Positions 1-10,975 of a stretch of 64,000 nt of DNA are shown here, in pieces. Origin of the DNA: Polynucleobacter sp. MG-Unter2-18 (GTDB taxonomy: Bacteria > Pseudomonadota > Gammaproteobacteria > Burkholderiales > Burkholderiaceae); contig NZ_CP061302.1 in assembly GCF_018687675.1 (NCBI RefSeq), positions 1-64,000 on the forward strand. Direction: 5' to 3'. Position numbers and translations under genes: made by a program. Every line of letters starts with the position of its first letter. Positions within the stretch are counted from its first letter, which is position 1. The notes under the pieces were generated by a model, which ran no database searches, had not been told where the DNA came from, and saw nothing but the letters and a program-made list of their open reading frames with translations.

Positions 1-1425
1 ATGAGCAACCTACAGAATCCTATTACTTTGAACTCACTTAGCCCTTTGGGGTTTTGGGATGGTGCGCTTGGCGCGCTTGCTCGCGAGCTTTCCCCCCAAC
101 AATTTAAAACCTGGATCCAGCCCTTGAGCTTGGTTTCTTTTGATGAAAGTGAGCAATCACTCATATTGGGAGCCCCAAACAGATTTAAGCTTGATTGGAT
201 TAAAAAAACTTTCTCTGACCGCCTTCAAGAGTTAGCTGATCAATATTTTGGTCGTCCAATCAACCTCAGTTTTGTGCTTAGTGTTGAAGGATCTGGCGCA
301 CAGACGGCGGGGATTACTCCAATCCAGAGGCCGCCCGAGCAGCAAGAGTTAGTTGTAGCTACAGACAGTAACTCGACAGAGGAACAAGCTTTTGAGATTG
401 AAGACCACTCCAAGCTAAACCCCAATCTGACCTTTGATACTTTTGTAACTGGTAAAGCAAACCAGTTAGCTAGGGCTGCATCAATTCAGGTTGCTCATAA
501 TCCTGGCACCTCATACAACCCCATGTTTTTATATGGCGGCGTGGGCTTGGGTAAAACCCACCTGATTCATGCAATTGGAAATCATCTTTTAAAAGAAAAA
601 CCTAATGCTCGAATTCGGTACATTCACGCTGAACAATACGTTTCTGATGTGGTGCGAGCCTATCAACAAAAAGCATTTGATCGCTTTAAGCGCTACTACC
701 ACTCACTTGACCTGCTGTTAATTGACGATATTCAATTTTTTAGCGGTAAATCTAGAACCCAGGAAGAGTTTTTTTACGCCTTTGAGGCACTCTTAAGCAA
801 CAGGGCCCAGGTCATTATTACAAGCGATACTTACCCCAAAGAAATGGCTGGAATTGATGACCGCCTTATTTCTCGCTTTGATTCTGGCTTAACCGTAGCC
901 ATAGAGCCGCCAGAGCTAGAGATGCGCGTTGCCATTTTGATGAAAAAAGCTTTGAGTGAGGGCATCCCCATGAGTGAGGATGTGGCTTTTTTTGTAGCCA
1001 AACACCTTAGGTCTAATGTGCGAGAGTTAGAAGGGGCTTTAAGAAAAATTTTGGCATTTGTTCGCTTCCACGGTAAAGAAGTCACGATTGAGGTAGCCCG
1101 CGTGGCCCTAAAGGATCTCTTGTCCATACAAAACAGACAAATTTCAGTCGACAATATACAAAAGGCCGTGGCTGATTTTTATAGCATCAAGGTTGCTGAT
1201 ATGTACTCCAAAAAGCGCCCTGCAAACATTGCCCGCCCACGACAAATTGCCATGTTTATGGCAAAAGAGTTAACTCAGAAAAGCCTTCCGGAGATAGGTG
1301 AATTGTTTGGGGGGCGGGACCATACAACGGTTTTACATGCTGTGCGGAAGATTGGTGAAGAACGCTCGCATGATGGGCAACTTAATCACGAAATCCACGT
1401 TATTGAGCAAACCCTAAAATCTTAG
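1..1425 (+). CDS. dnaA: Chromosomal replication initiator protein DnaA
   Basis: DnaA binds 9-bp DnaA boxes at oriC, forms an ATP-dependent filament, melts the duplex and helps load DnaB. At 474 aa it has the normal family length. Domain I (about 1-90) is followed by a variable linker (about 100-140). The AAA+ core has Walker A GGVGLGKT at about 179-186 and Walker [10 protein letters not shown] at about 238-246. The C-terminal DNA-binding domain carries the DnaA signature [13 protein letters not shown] near residue 440. The window opens exactly at the ATG, so the dnaA promoter is not visible. The next gene, dnaN, is separated by an origin-like spacer full of DnaA boxes, which fits the usual dnaA-oriC-dnaN arrangement. 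Confidence 0.98.
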   Translation: MSNLQNPITLNSLSPLGFWDGALGALARELSPQQFKTWIQPLSLVSFDESEQSLILGAPNRFKLDWIKKTFSDRLQELADQYFGRPINLSFVLSVEGSGAQTAGITPIQRPPEQQELVVATDSNSTEEQAFEIEDHSKLNPNLTFDTFVTGKANQLARAASIQVAHNPGTSYNPMFLYGGVGLGKTHLIHAIGNHLLKEKPNARIRYIHAEQYVSDVVRAYQQKAFDRFKRYYHSLDLLLIDDIQFFSGKSRTQEEFFYAFEALLSNRAQVIITSDTYPKEMAGIDDRLISRFDSGLTVAIEPPELEMRVAILMKKALSEGIPMSEDVAFFVAKHLRSNVRELEGALRKILAFVRFHGKEVTIEVARVALKDLLSIQNRQISVDNIQKAVADFYSIKVADMYSKKRPANIARPRQIAMFMAKELTQKSLPEIGELFGGRDHTTVLHAVRKIGEERSHDGQLNHEIHVIEQTLKS

Positions 1426-1689
1426 TTTTTTACCTGTGGATAAGGTTGTGGATAGCTCAATGAATAAGTTTGGGGATTGCGTGTGGATAAATTGTGGAAA
1501 GATAGCGCTTCATGCAAAAATAGGGTGTTAATAAAAAGTTATCCAAGATTTATGCACGGTTTATACAAAAGTTTTCCACAGGTTTTTTTAGTTTCAATGG
1601 GTTGTTTTATATATAGTTTTTGACTTATCCACCGAAATAACAAGCCTTATTACTACTACTAATAAGATATATACAAGGATTTAAAAGCA
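1426..1689. other. Probable chromosomal origin of replication (oriC)
   Basis: This AT-rich spacer between dnaA and dnaN holds clustered DnaA boxes (consensus TTATNCACA). Reverse-oriented TGTGGATAA lies at 1435-1443 and 1482-1490, with TGTGGATAG at 1447-1455 and TGTGGAAAG at 1493-1501. Forward-oriented sites are TTATCCAAG 1539-1547, TTTTCCACA 1572-1580 and TTATCCACC 1625-1633. The reverse sites occupy the left half and the forward sites the right half. The last box is followed by a triplet tract (1647-1661) and an AT-rich stretch up to dnaN that could be the unwinding element. Origin function is inferred from box density and gene context. Confidence 0.9.
1647..1661. other. DnaA-trio-like triplet tract (putative unwinding element)
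   Basis: The top strand reads TTA TTA CTA CTA CTA, so the complement read 3'-5' is AAT AAT GAT GAT GAT: five consecutive matches to the DnaA-trio pattern 3'-(G/A)A(T/A)-5'. It lies 13 nt downstream of DnaA box TTATCCACC (1625-1633), in the same order (box, short spacer, trios) as described in Bacillus subtilis oriC. A role in DnaA loading onto single strands is inferred. Confidence 0.6.
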
Positions 1690-2805
1690 ATGCAACTCGT
1701 AAACACTTCAAGGGATAGTTTATTAAAACCACTTCAGGTTGTTAGTGGCATTGTTGAACGTCGACACACCCTGCCGATATTGGCAAACCTGCTTTTTAAG
1801 AAACAAGGCGACAAAGTCTCTTTTATATCAACGGATATAGAAATCCAAATCACCACGAATGCAAACTTTGGTGTAGGTGCTGAGGACGTTACTACGACTG
1901 TCGCGGCTAGGAAATTACTTGATATTTTGCGCGCTCTCCCAGACGGGCCAGTTGCTTTAAACCTTAAAGACAATAAGATGGTTGTACAAAGCGGTAAAAG
2001 CCGCTTTTCCTTACAAACCCTTTCTGCAACAGAGTTTCCCGTGATGCAAAGTGTTGGTGAAGTAACGGCTAGCTGGAAAATGACTCAAAAGAGTTTTCGC
2101 CAACTGGTTAGTCAAGTTCACTTCGCTATGGCGCAGCAGGATATTCGGTATTACCTTAATGGAATGCTATTGGTTGTTGAGGGTAAGCAAGTGATTGCTG
2201 TGGCAACCGATGGTCATCGTTTGGCCTATTCTCAAGTTGAATTAGCTGAGGCTCCAGTGGGTTCTGGACAAAGGCATGAAATCATCATTCCTCGTAAAAC
2301 TATTCTTGAGTGTCAGCATCTACTAGAAGATTCTGAAGAGATGTTGGAGATGAGTCTCACATCTAACCAAGTGAAATTTACTTTTGGTGATATCGAGTTA
2401 ATTTCAAAATTAGTTGAGGGTAAGTTCCCTGATTTTCAGCGAGTGATTCCTAAGGGCCATAAAAACTCGTTAGTTGTTGGGCGCGACGTTCTGCAATCTG
2501 CACTTCAACGTGCTGCAATTTTAACAACTGATAAATTTAAGGGTGTACGCTTTTCGTTGTCACCAAATCGAATCACCGTCCAATCAACTAATGCTGAGCA
2601 AGAAGAAGCTCAAGAAGAAATTGAAACTGAATACAGTGGTGATGTTGTTGAGATTGGCTTCAATGTAAGTTATTTATTAGATGTTTTATCAAACTTGAAA
2701 AATGAAAAGATGCAAATTAGTTTAGGTGATGCCAACAGTAGTGCGGTGATTACCTTGCCTGGTTCTGAAGACTTCAAGTATGTTGTGATGCCAATGCGTA
2801 TTTAA
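1690..2805 (+). CDS. dnaN: DNA polymerase III beta subunit (sliding clamp)
   Basis: DnaN forms the ring-shaped dimeric clamp that tethers DNA polymerase III and many repair proteins to DNA. At 371 aa it fits the family (about 366-370), with the three repeated clamp domains running through the whole length. The start MQLVNTSRDSLLKPLQVVSGIVERRHTLPILANLL is characteristic, and the C-terminus VVMPMRI matches the conserved (M)PMR(I/L) end. AAGGA at 1675-1679 provides a ribosome site 10 nt before the ATG. The oriC-like spacer lies upstream and gyrB follows after 11 nt, so dnaN and gyrB are probably co-transcribed. Confidence 0.98.
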   Translation: MQLVNTSRDSLLKPLQVVSGIVERRHTLPILANLLFKKQGDKVSFISTDIEIQITTNANFGVGAEDVTTTVAARKLLDILRALPDGPVALNLKDNKMVVQSGKSRFSLQTLSATEFPVMQSVGEVTASWKMTQKSFRQLVSQVHFAMAQQDIRYYLNGMLLVVEGKQVIAVATDGHRLAYSQVELAEAPVGSGQRHEIIIPRKTILECQHLLEDSEEMLEMSLTSNQVKFTFGDIELISKLVEGKFPDFQRVIPKGHKNSLVVGRDVLQSALQRAAILTTDKFKGVRFSLSPNRITVQSTNAEQEEAQEEIETEYSGDVVEIGFNVSYLLDVLSNLKNEKMQISLGDANSSAVITLPGSEDFKYVVMPMRI

Positions 2806-2810
2806 TTTAG

Positions 2811-5315
<2,505 letters not shown>

Positions 5316-5320
5316 TTTTA

Positions 5321-5815
5321 ATGAGCAAAAAGAAATTAACCCCTCCAAAAATTGACCGTTCCCGAATTGTTGTTAAGTCCTCGCCGATTCATGGAAAGGG
5401 TGTTTTTGTTGCAAAGCCAATTAAAAAGGGTGATGCCATTATTGAATACAAAGGGGAGCGAATTAGTTGGAAGCTGGCAGAGAAGCGCCATCCACATGAC
5501 CCCAAGGATCCGAACCACACTTTTTATTTTTCACTAGAAGATGGTCGTTGTATTGATGCGAAGTATGGTGGAAATGCTGCCCGCTGGATCAACCACTCTT
5601 GCAAGCCAATTTGTGAAACCCAAGAAGATAGCTTTGATGGTGAGCCTCGTGTATTTATCTATGCCAAAAGGGATCTTAAGGTGGGCGAGGAGCTTTTCTA
5701 CGATTACTCCCTTGGGGTTGAGGGCCGCATTACCAAACAAATGAAAAAGGATTATGAGTGCCGTTGTGGCGCTAAAAAATGTCGAGGCACCATGCTGTCT
5801 CTTGATAAGAAGTAA
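5321..5815 (+). CDS. SET-domain protein (putative protein lysine methyltransferase)
   Basis: SET proteins transfer methyl groups from S-adenosylmethionine to lysines. The 164-aa product carries the SET hallmarks: SSPIHGKGVFVAKPIKKGDAI near residues 20-40, NHSC with the preceding RWI at about 88-94, and GEELFYDYSL at about 120-130. A post-SET-like Cys cluster (ECRCGAKKCRG, about 145-156) could hold zinc together with the NHSC cysteine. An upstream TTG at 5312 overlaps the gyrB stop. I chose the ATG at 5321 because it gives the natural MSKKK start. The gene is 5 nt after gyrB and probably in its transcript. The substrate is unknown. Single-domain SET proteins occur in many betaproteobacteria, some possibly acquired from eukaryotes. 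Confidence 0.85.
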   Translation: MSKKKLTPPKIDRSRIVVKSSPIHGKGVFVAKPIKKGDAIIEYKGERISWKLAEKRHPHDPKDPNHTFYFSLEDGRCIDAKYGGNAARWINHSCKPICETQEDSFDGEPRVFIYAKRDLKVGEELFYDYSLGVEGRITKQMKKDYECRCGAKKCRGTMLSLDKK

Positions 5816-5829
5816 GTTCTTTTCTCGAC

Positions 5830-6054
5830 ATGTTGTTTATTACTATTCAGGATTTAGAGGCTGCCATTAATTATTGGCGCAGCCAATCACCCGCAGTGGG
5901 GGAGGAGCTTCATTTATGCCCAGAAGCTGCCGCCCTTGCAAAACCATATGCCTTGATGATTGTTCAGGGCGCCCAAAGGATTCCTATCGAAGTTTTGGAT
6001 GAGACGGCAAGGTTAGCAATCCAAAATTTTCTAAGTAACACCCGAGCGAATTAA
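5830..6054 (+). CDS. Small DUF3717-like protein
   Basis: A 74-aa soluble protein, MLFITIQDLEAAINYWRSQSP..., resembling the DUF3717 family that I recall from Burkholderiales. The N-terminal part matches the ITIxDLExAINYWR pattern, followed by a short Ala-rich helix and a second helix ending ARLAIQNFLSN. No catalytic motif, signal peptide or membrane segment is visible. It begins 14 nt after the SET-domain gene without a convincing ribosome site and is probably translated from the same transcript. Function unknown; the family assignment is from memory and moderately sure. Confidence 0.7.
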   Translation: MLFITIQDLEAAINYWRSQSPAVGEELHLCPEAAALAKPYALMIVQGAQRIPIEVLDETARLAIQNFLSNTRAN

Positions 6055-6155
6055 TCATTACACCCTCTACGTTTTTAGGGTTATTGCTGTATTGGTAAAT
6101 CTTCTCTTAGGGTATTCTCAAACTCTTGCCTATAGATGGGTATAAGGATTTAGGT

Positions 6156-6917
6156 TTGCAAGAAACAATATTAAAAACAATTGGGCTTGGAAAGACGTTT
6201 AAAGGTTTTTCTGCGGTAAGTGATGTCAATTTAGATGTTGCTCGGGGAACTATTCACGCCCTTATTGGCCCCAATGGCGCCGGCAAAACAACCTGCTTTA
6301 ACCTTCTCACAAAATTTTTGGAGCCCTCCAGTGGCCAGATTTTGTTTAATGGTCTCGACATCACGAAAGAGCGACCAGCTCAAATAGCACGCCGTGGCAT
6401 TGTCCGCTCATTTCAGATTTCAGCTGTTTTTCCACACCTAACTGTTTTGGAGAATGTTCGTGTTGCACTGCAGCGAGGATTAGGCACCGAATTTCATTTT
6501 TGGAAGTCTGGAAGTTCGCTGAGCGTGCTTAATGAGCGCGCCGAACAGCTTTTGTGTGAGGTGGGTTTGGCGGACTTTGCTCACGAGGAAACCCTAAATT
6601 TGGCCTATGGTCGTAAAAGGGCTTTGGAAATTGCGACCACCATGGCAATGGAGCCTGAATTAATGTTGTTGGATGAGCCGACACAGGGTATGGGACACGA
6701 GGACGTAGAGCGCGTTACTGAGTTAATTGATCGGGTTGCCAAAGGCCGCACCATTTTGATGGTTGAGCACAATATGAAGGTGGTTTCCTCTATAGCAGAT
6801 CGTATTACTGTGTTGCAGCGAGGTTCGGTGCTGGCTGAAGGCTCTTACCAAGAGGTTTCCAACAACCCTTTAGTGGTTGAGGCCTACATGGGAACCCATG
6901 GGGGTGATGGCGCATGA
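6156..6917 (+). CDS. livG: Branched-chain amino acid-type ABC importer, ATP-binding protein LivG
   Basis: One of two ATPases energising a HAAT-family importer. The 253-aa product has Walker A GPNGAGKTT (about residues 38-46), the LivG-type long region after Walker A, a degenerate signature (LAYGRKRALEIATTMA), Walker B LMLLDEPTQGMG and the switch His in MVEHNMK. An in-frame TTG at 6126 would add ten residues. I chose the TTG at 6156 because AAGGA (6142-6146) sits at good distance in front of it and the protein then starts just before the conserved core. The stop overlaps the start of livF by 4 nt. Substrate specificity is set by the binding protein and is not deducible here. Confidence 0.9.
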   Translation: MQETILKTIGLGKTFKGFSAVSDVNLDVARGTIHALIGPNGAGKTTCFNLLTKFLEPSSGQILFNGLDITKERPAQIARRGIVRSFQISAVFPHLTVLENVRVALQRGLGTEFHFWKSGSSLSVLNERAEQLLCEVGLADFAHEETLNLAYGRKRALEIATTMAMEPELMLLDEPTQGMGHEDVERVTELIDRVAKGRTILMVEHNMKVVSSIADRITVLQRGSVLAEGSYQEVSNNPLVVEAYMGTHGGDGA

Positions 6918-7618
6918 GCACGATGGCGCTGGAGGTTAAAAACCTTGAGTCTTGGTATGGTGAGTCCCATATTCTTCATGGTGTGAATTTTGCTGTTCGT
7001 GATGGTGAGGTGGTCACGCTTCTGGGCCGTAATGGCGCTGGTCGTAGCACCATCTTGAAAACCATTTTGGGTTTGACTAGCAAAAGAACAGGCTCGGTAG
7101 AAATTTATGGCAAGCAAACCATTGCGATGCCAACCTACAAAATTGCTCGTCTGGGTGTCGGTTTTTGTCCGGAAGAGCGCGGTATTTTTGCCAGCTTAAG
7201 TGCCGAGGAAAATTTGCTGCTCTTACCAGAGATTGCGTCTGGTGGCATGGGTTTGGACGAGATTTATGAAATGTTCCCCAATTTGTACGAGCGGCGCAAT
7301 AGCCCTGGCACAAGACTGTCGGGTGGCGAGCAGCAAATGCTCGCAATGGCACGCATTCTGAGAACGGGCGCAAAACTATTATTGTTGGATGAAATCACCG
7401 AAGGCTTGGCGCCGGTGATTGTTCAAAAATTGGGTGAGGTAGTCACCAGCTTACGCAATAAAGGCTTCACTATTGTGTTGGTGGAGCAAAATTTCCGCTT
7501 TGCTGCCCCCTTGGCTGATCGGCATTATGTGGTGGAGCATGGCAACGTAGTTGAGGTTGTCAATCAAAATGAGCTTACGGAAAAAGCAAGTTTATTAAAT
7601 GAGTATCTTGGTGTTTAG
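6914..7618 (+). CDS. livF: ABC importer ATP-binding protein LivF, with Walker A Lys-to-Arg change
   Basis: Second ATPase of the HAAT importer, 234 aa, the usual LivF length. The signature LSGGEQQMLAMARIL (about 132-146), Walker B KLLLLDEITEGLAP and switch His-equivalent region LVEQNFRFA are present. The Walker A motif reads GRNGAGRST (38-46): the catalytic lysine expected at 44 is arginine. Codon 44 is CGT, so this is not a single-base slip from AAA or AAG. I recall betaproteobacterial LivF homologues with GRNGAGRTT, so this may be a subfamily trait. The ATG overlaps the livG stop (ATGA), implying translational coupling. Alternative internal start: ATG at 6923. Confidence 0.9.
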   Translation: MSTMALEVKNLESWYGESHILHGVNFAVRDGEVVTLLGRNGAGRSTILKTILGLTSKRTGSVEIYGKQTIAMPTYKIARLGVGFCPEERGIFASLSAEENLLLLPEIASGGMGLDEIYEMFPNLYERRNSPGTRLSGGEQQMLAMARILRTGAKLLLLDEITEGLAPVIVQKLGEVVTSLRNKGFTIVLVEQNFRFAAPLADRHYVVEHGNVVEVVNQNELTEKASLLNEYLGV

Positions 7619-7640
7619 TAGTTATTTATAGGAGATATAA

Positions 7641-8864
7641 ATGAAGTTAAAGCAAATTACGGCGTGTCTAGTGGCGGCAACCTTTTTTGGTTCAAACCCA
7701 GCATTCGCGCAAACATCTAAAGTGAGTGGCGATGTAATTAAGATTGGTGTGTTGACCGATCTCTCTTCAATCTATTCTGATTTGGCCGGTCCTGGCGCGG
7801 TGATTGCTGCAAAAATGGCGATCGCTGATTTTTCAAAGGATGGCACAGTCATTGGTAAGAAGATTGAATTACTTAGTGCTGACCATCAAAACAAAGCAGA
7901 TATTGCTGCAAACAAAGCACGTGAGTGGTATGACAAAGATGGCGTGGACGTGATTGTTGAGTTGGTGTCTACCAACGTTGCCCTAGCGGTAATGGAAGTG
8001 GCGGAACAAAAGAACAAGATCACCTTGGTATCTGGCGCAGCTTCTTTGCCAATTACCAATGAAAAATGTACTGCTAATAACGTGCATTGGACCTATGACA
8101 CTTACGCACTTTCAAACGGAACTGCCAAGGCTGTTGTAAAGCAGGGTAAAAAGAATTGGTATTTCCTTTCTGCTGACTATGCTTTCGGTGCTGCTTTGGA
8201 GAGAGACTCAACTAACGTTGTTGTTGCTAACGGCGGTAAGGTCTTGGGAACCAGTAAGCATCCATTCCCTAATAGCGACTTCTCTTCATACCTCTTAAAA
8301 GCTCAAGCCAGCGGCGCTGATGTAGTTGCTTTGGCAAATGCGGGTCAAGACACAATTAACTCTGTTAAGCAGGCCTCAGAGTTTGGCATCAATAAAAAGC
8401 AAACAGTTGTTCCTTTGTTAATGTTCATCTCCGACGTTCACTCTTTAGGTTTGAATGCCGCTCAAGGTATGTATTTAACCGAAGGCTTCTACTGGGATAA
8501 AGATGACAAGACACGTGCGTTTGCTAAGCGTTTTATTTTGCAACACAAGCGCATGCCGACTAGCGTTCAAGCCGGCGTCTACTCTTCAGTCCTTGCTTAT
8601 TTAGCCGCAGTTCAAAAAGCGGGCACTGACGATACTCAAGCAGTAATGAAGGCTTTGAGATCTACCAATATTGATGATGGTTTGTTCAAAGGAAAAATCC
8701 GCGCTGATGGTAAGTTCGAGCATGATATGTACTTGCTAGAAGTCAAGAAGCCATCTGAATCCACTAGCCCTTGGGACTATTACAACGTTAAGGCTGTGAT
8801 TCCAGCTGCCGAAGCAACACAACCACTTTCATTGTCACGATGCAAGTTGGTTACTAACAAGTAA
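7641..8864 (+). CDS. ABC importer periplasmic substrate-binding protein (HAAT family)
   Basis: A 407-aa periplasmic ligand-binding protein of the Leu/Ile/Val-binding fold. An N-terminal signal peptide (MKLKQITACLVAATFFGSNPAFAQ) has an AFA-Q type cleavage site near residue 24. The mature part begins with VIKIGVLTDLSSIYSDLAGPG, the usual first strand and ligand loop of this family. Two cysteines (in EKCTANN and SRCKLV at the end) may form a disulfide. A good ribosome site (GGAGAT, 7631-7636) precedes the ATG. It sits between the ATPase and permease genes of one operon. The ligand could be a branched-chain amino acid, amide or another small carboxylate; the sequence alone does not decide this. 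Confidence 0.9.
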   Translation: MKLKQITACLVAATFFGSNPAFAQTSKVSGDVIKIGVLTDLSSIYSDLAGPGAVIAAKMAIADFSKDGTVIGKKIELLSADHQNKADIAANKAREWYDKDGVDVIVELVSTNVALAVMEVAEQKNKITLVSGAASLPITNEKCTANNVHWTYDTYALSNGTAKAVVKQGKKNWYFLSADYAFGAALERDSTNVVVANGGKVLGTSKHPFPNSDFSSYLLKAQASGADVVALANAGQDTINSVKQASEFGINKKQTVVPLLMFISDVHSLGLNAAQGMYLTEGFYWDKDDKTRAFAKRFILQHKRMPTSVQAGVYSSVLAYLAAVQKAGTDDTQAVMKALRSTNIDDGLFKGKIRADGKFEHDMYLLEVKKPSESTSPWDYYNVKAVIPAAEATQPLSLSRCKLVTNK

Positions 8865-8881
8865 TTGGTTTTTTAACTAGC

Positions 8882-9802
8882 ATGTTTGAACTTCTTGGAA
8901 TCACCCCACAAGGGCTGGCTGCTCAGCTCTTAGTGGGGCTTATTAATGGCTCCTTCTATGCCATTTTGAGTTTGGGCCTAGCCATTATTTTTGGCTTACT
9001 CAACATCATCAATTTTTCGCATGGTGCTCAGTACACCATGGGGGCTTTTATTGCTTGGATTGGCTTGACTCAGGTTGGCCAATGGTTTGGATTTCCTGAC
9101 TTCTCAATTAATTATTGGTTTGCATTAATTTTGGTGCCTTTGGTAATGGCAGGCTTTGGTTTAATTCTTGAGCGCACAATGCTCAAGCGCCTATATCACC
9201 TTGATCACCTTTATGGCCTGCTATTAACTTTTGGATTTGCTTTGATTATTGAGGGCATGTTCCGCCATTGGTATGGAATTTCTGGCGAGAGTTATCCGGC
9301 CCCCGAACTATTACAAGGCGTTATTCCATTAGAGTCGATTGGCATTATTTTGCCCAAATATCGTTTGTGGGTAGTAGTTGCCTCTTTAGTGGTTTGTTTC
9401 TCCACTTGGTATGTAATTGAGAGAACGAAGTTAGGCTCTTATCTCCGAGCTGGAACTGAAAACCCAAAACTACTTCAGGCGTTCGGCATCAACGTCCCTT
9501 TGATGATTTCTTTGGCTTATGCCTATGGCGTTGGTTTGGCTGGTTTTGCCGGTGTTTTGGCCGCACCTATTTTTCAAGTCAACCCACTGATGGGTTCGAA
9601 TCTAATCATTGTGGTTTTTGCAGTTGTTGTGATTGGTGGCATGGGCTCCATCATGGGCTCTATCTTGACCGGCCTTGCTTTAGGTTTGATTGAGGGTTTA
9701 ACCAAAGTGTTTTATCCAGAAGCATCTGGTGTGGTTATTTTTGTGATCATGGCAATTGTGTTGCTCATTCGTCCTGCTGGACTTTTCGGCCGGGAGAAAT
9801 AA
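8882..9802 (+). CDS. livH: Branched-chain amino acid-type ABC importer permease LivH
   Basis: Inner-membrane permease of 306 aa, almost entirely hydrophobic with about eight membrane helices. Typical LivH features are the N-terminal LINGSFYAILSLGLAIIFGLLNIINFSHG (about residues 21-49) and the C-terminal GGMGSIMGSILTGLALGLIEG loop, which contacts the ATPases. The gene lies 17 nt after the substrate-binding protein gene and directly abuts livM (no spacer), as expected for an obligate permease pair. Confidence 0.95.
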   Translation: MFELLGITPQGLAAQLLVGLINGSFYAILSLGLAIIFGLLNIINFSHGAQYTMGAFIAWIGLTQVGQWFGFPDFSINYWFALILVPLVMAGFGLILERTMLKRLYHLDHLYGLLLTFGFALIIEGMFRHWYGISGESYPAPELLQGVIPLESIGIILPKYRLWVVVASLVVCFSTWYVIERTKLGSYLRAGTENPKLLQAFGINVPLMISLAYAYGVGLAGFAGVLAAPIFQVNPLMGSNLIIVVFAVVVIGGMGSIMGSILTGLALGLIEGLTKVFYPEASGVVIFVIMAIVLLIRPAGLFGREK

Positions 9803-10732
9803 GTGAGCTCAAAAATAAAATTGCTTTATGGCATTTTGGTTTTAATTGCCCTGCTGTTGCCTTTTCAGGACTTTATCTATTTAGTGTTTGCAATGAAGGT
9901 GTTGTGCTTCGCCCTTTTTGCCTGCGCCTTTAATTTGTTACTGGGCTTTACTGGACTTCTTTCTTTTGGGCACGCGGCATTTTTTGGAACCTCCGCCTAT
10001 ATCACTGCCTATCTTTGCAAAGAGGCTGGCTTGTCTCCTGAGTTCGGAATTGTCTTGGGTGTCTTGGGCTCTGGCTTTTTAGGATTTTTGATTGGCTCTT
10101 TGGCAATTCGTCGGCAAGGCATTTATTTTGCGATGGTGACATTGGCGCTTTCCCAAATGGTTTACTTTTTGGCGGTACAACTTCCATTCACTGGCGGCGA
10201 GGACGGCATTCAAGGGGTACCACGCGGCATGTTGTTTGGTTTGATTGATTTAAAAGATGACGTCAGCATGTATTACTTTGTGCTGGCTATTTTCTTGCTT
10301 GGATTTGCGCTGATCGTTCGCACCGTGCACTCCCCTTTTGGCCAGGTTTTAAAAGCCATTCGCGAAAATGAACCTCGTGCAGTTTCTTTGGGTTATGACG
10401 TTGATCGCTTCAAACTGATCTCTTTTGTAATTTCCGCTGCACTCGCAGGTCTTGCAGGTTCTTTGAAAACTTTAGTCTTTCAGTTGGCAACATTGACTGA
10501 CGTACATTGGCATATGTCAGGCGAAGTTGTTTTAATGACCCTGTTGGGTGGCATGGGAACCATTCTTGGTCCAGTGGTCGGCGCTGGCATTGTGGTCGGC
10601 TTGCAAAATTATTTAGCCAATATTGGATCTTGGAGCACCATTGCAACTGGATTTATTTTTGTTGTTTGTGTTTTGGCTTTTCGTCGAGGCGTTGTTGGTG
10701 AAATTACTCACTTTTTTAAGAACAAGAATTAA
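9803..10732 (+). CDS. livM: Branched-chain amino acid-type ABC importer permease LivM
   Basis: Second permease of the importer, 309 aa with about eight to ten membrane helices. Conserved LivM landmarks are FNLLLGFTGLLSFGHAAFFGTSAYITAYL (about 46-75), GIYFAMVTLALSQM and the C-terminal LLGGMGTILGPVVGAG loop. The GTG start directly follows the livH stop, with a GGGAG ribosome site (9792-9796) inside the end of livH, so translation is coupled. The operon ends with a strong hairpin at 10757-10780. Confidence 0.95.
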   Translation: MSSKIKLLYGILVLIALLLPFQDFIYLVFAMKVLCFALFACAFNLLLGFTGLLSFGHAAFFGTSAYITAYLCKEAGLSPEFGIVLGVLGSGFLGFLIGSLAIRRQGIYFAMVTLALSQMVYFLAVQLPFTGGEDGIQGVPRGMLFGLIDLKDDVSMYYFVLAIFLLGFALIVRTVHSPFGQVLKAIRENEPRAVSLGYDVDRFKLISFVISAALAGLAGSLKTLVFQLATLTDVHWHMSGEVVLMTLLGGMGTILGPVVGAGIVVGLQNYLANIGSWSTIATGFIFVVCVLAFRRGVVGEITHFFKNKN

Positions 10733-10756
10733 ATTCTTTTCTATTAATTAGGTTTT

Positions 10757-10780
10757 AGTACGGCGCTTTGGCGCCGTACT
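10757..10780 (+). terminator. Terminator hairpin after the liv operon
   Basis: A perfect 10-bp stem (AGTACGGCGC / GCGCCGTACT) closes a TTTG tetraloop 25 nt after the livM stop. Only a short, interrupted T stretch follows, so termination may be partly Rho-assisted. Confidence 0.7.
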
Positions 10781-10920
10781 CATTTAAGATCCCCCGCTTT
10801 CTGCTTAAAGTAAGACGCCAGCAAGAGTGTTTAGTGTTTTGTTTCAGCCTGTAAAAATATTCAATTAAATCAATCGCTTACAAAATACTGATTATGTGCT
10901 TAATACCTTAGGCATAGATT

Positions 10921-10936
10921 TGTTTCACGTGAAACC
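10921..10936. promoter_or_regulatory. parS site 1 (ParB-binding), upstream of mnmG
   Basis: TGTTTCACGTGAAACC matches the 16-bp bacterial parS consensus TGTTNCACGTGAAACA at all defined bases but the last. It lies 40 nt upstream of mnmG, in the operon that ends with parA-parB, and overlaps the -35 region of the likely mnmG promoter. Confidence 0.85.
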
Positions 10937-10952
10937 AACAAAATGCTATGAT
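10923..10952 (+). promoter_or_regulatory. Likely sigma70 promoter of mnmG-rsmG-parAB
   Basis: A TTTCAC -35 element (10923-10928), 18-nt spacer and TATGAT -10 element (10947-10952) lie 24 nt in front of the mnmG ATG. The -35 element is inside parS site 1, so ParB binding could modulate transcription of its own operon. Confidence 0.5.
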
Positions 10953-10975
10953 CATCGCCCTATCTGAGGCAAATT

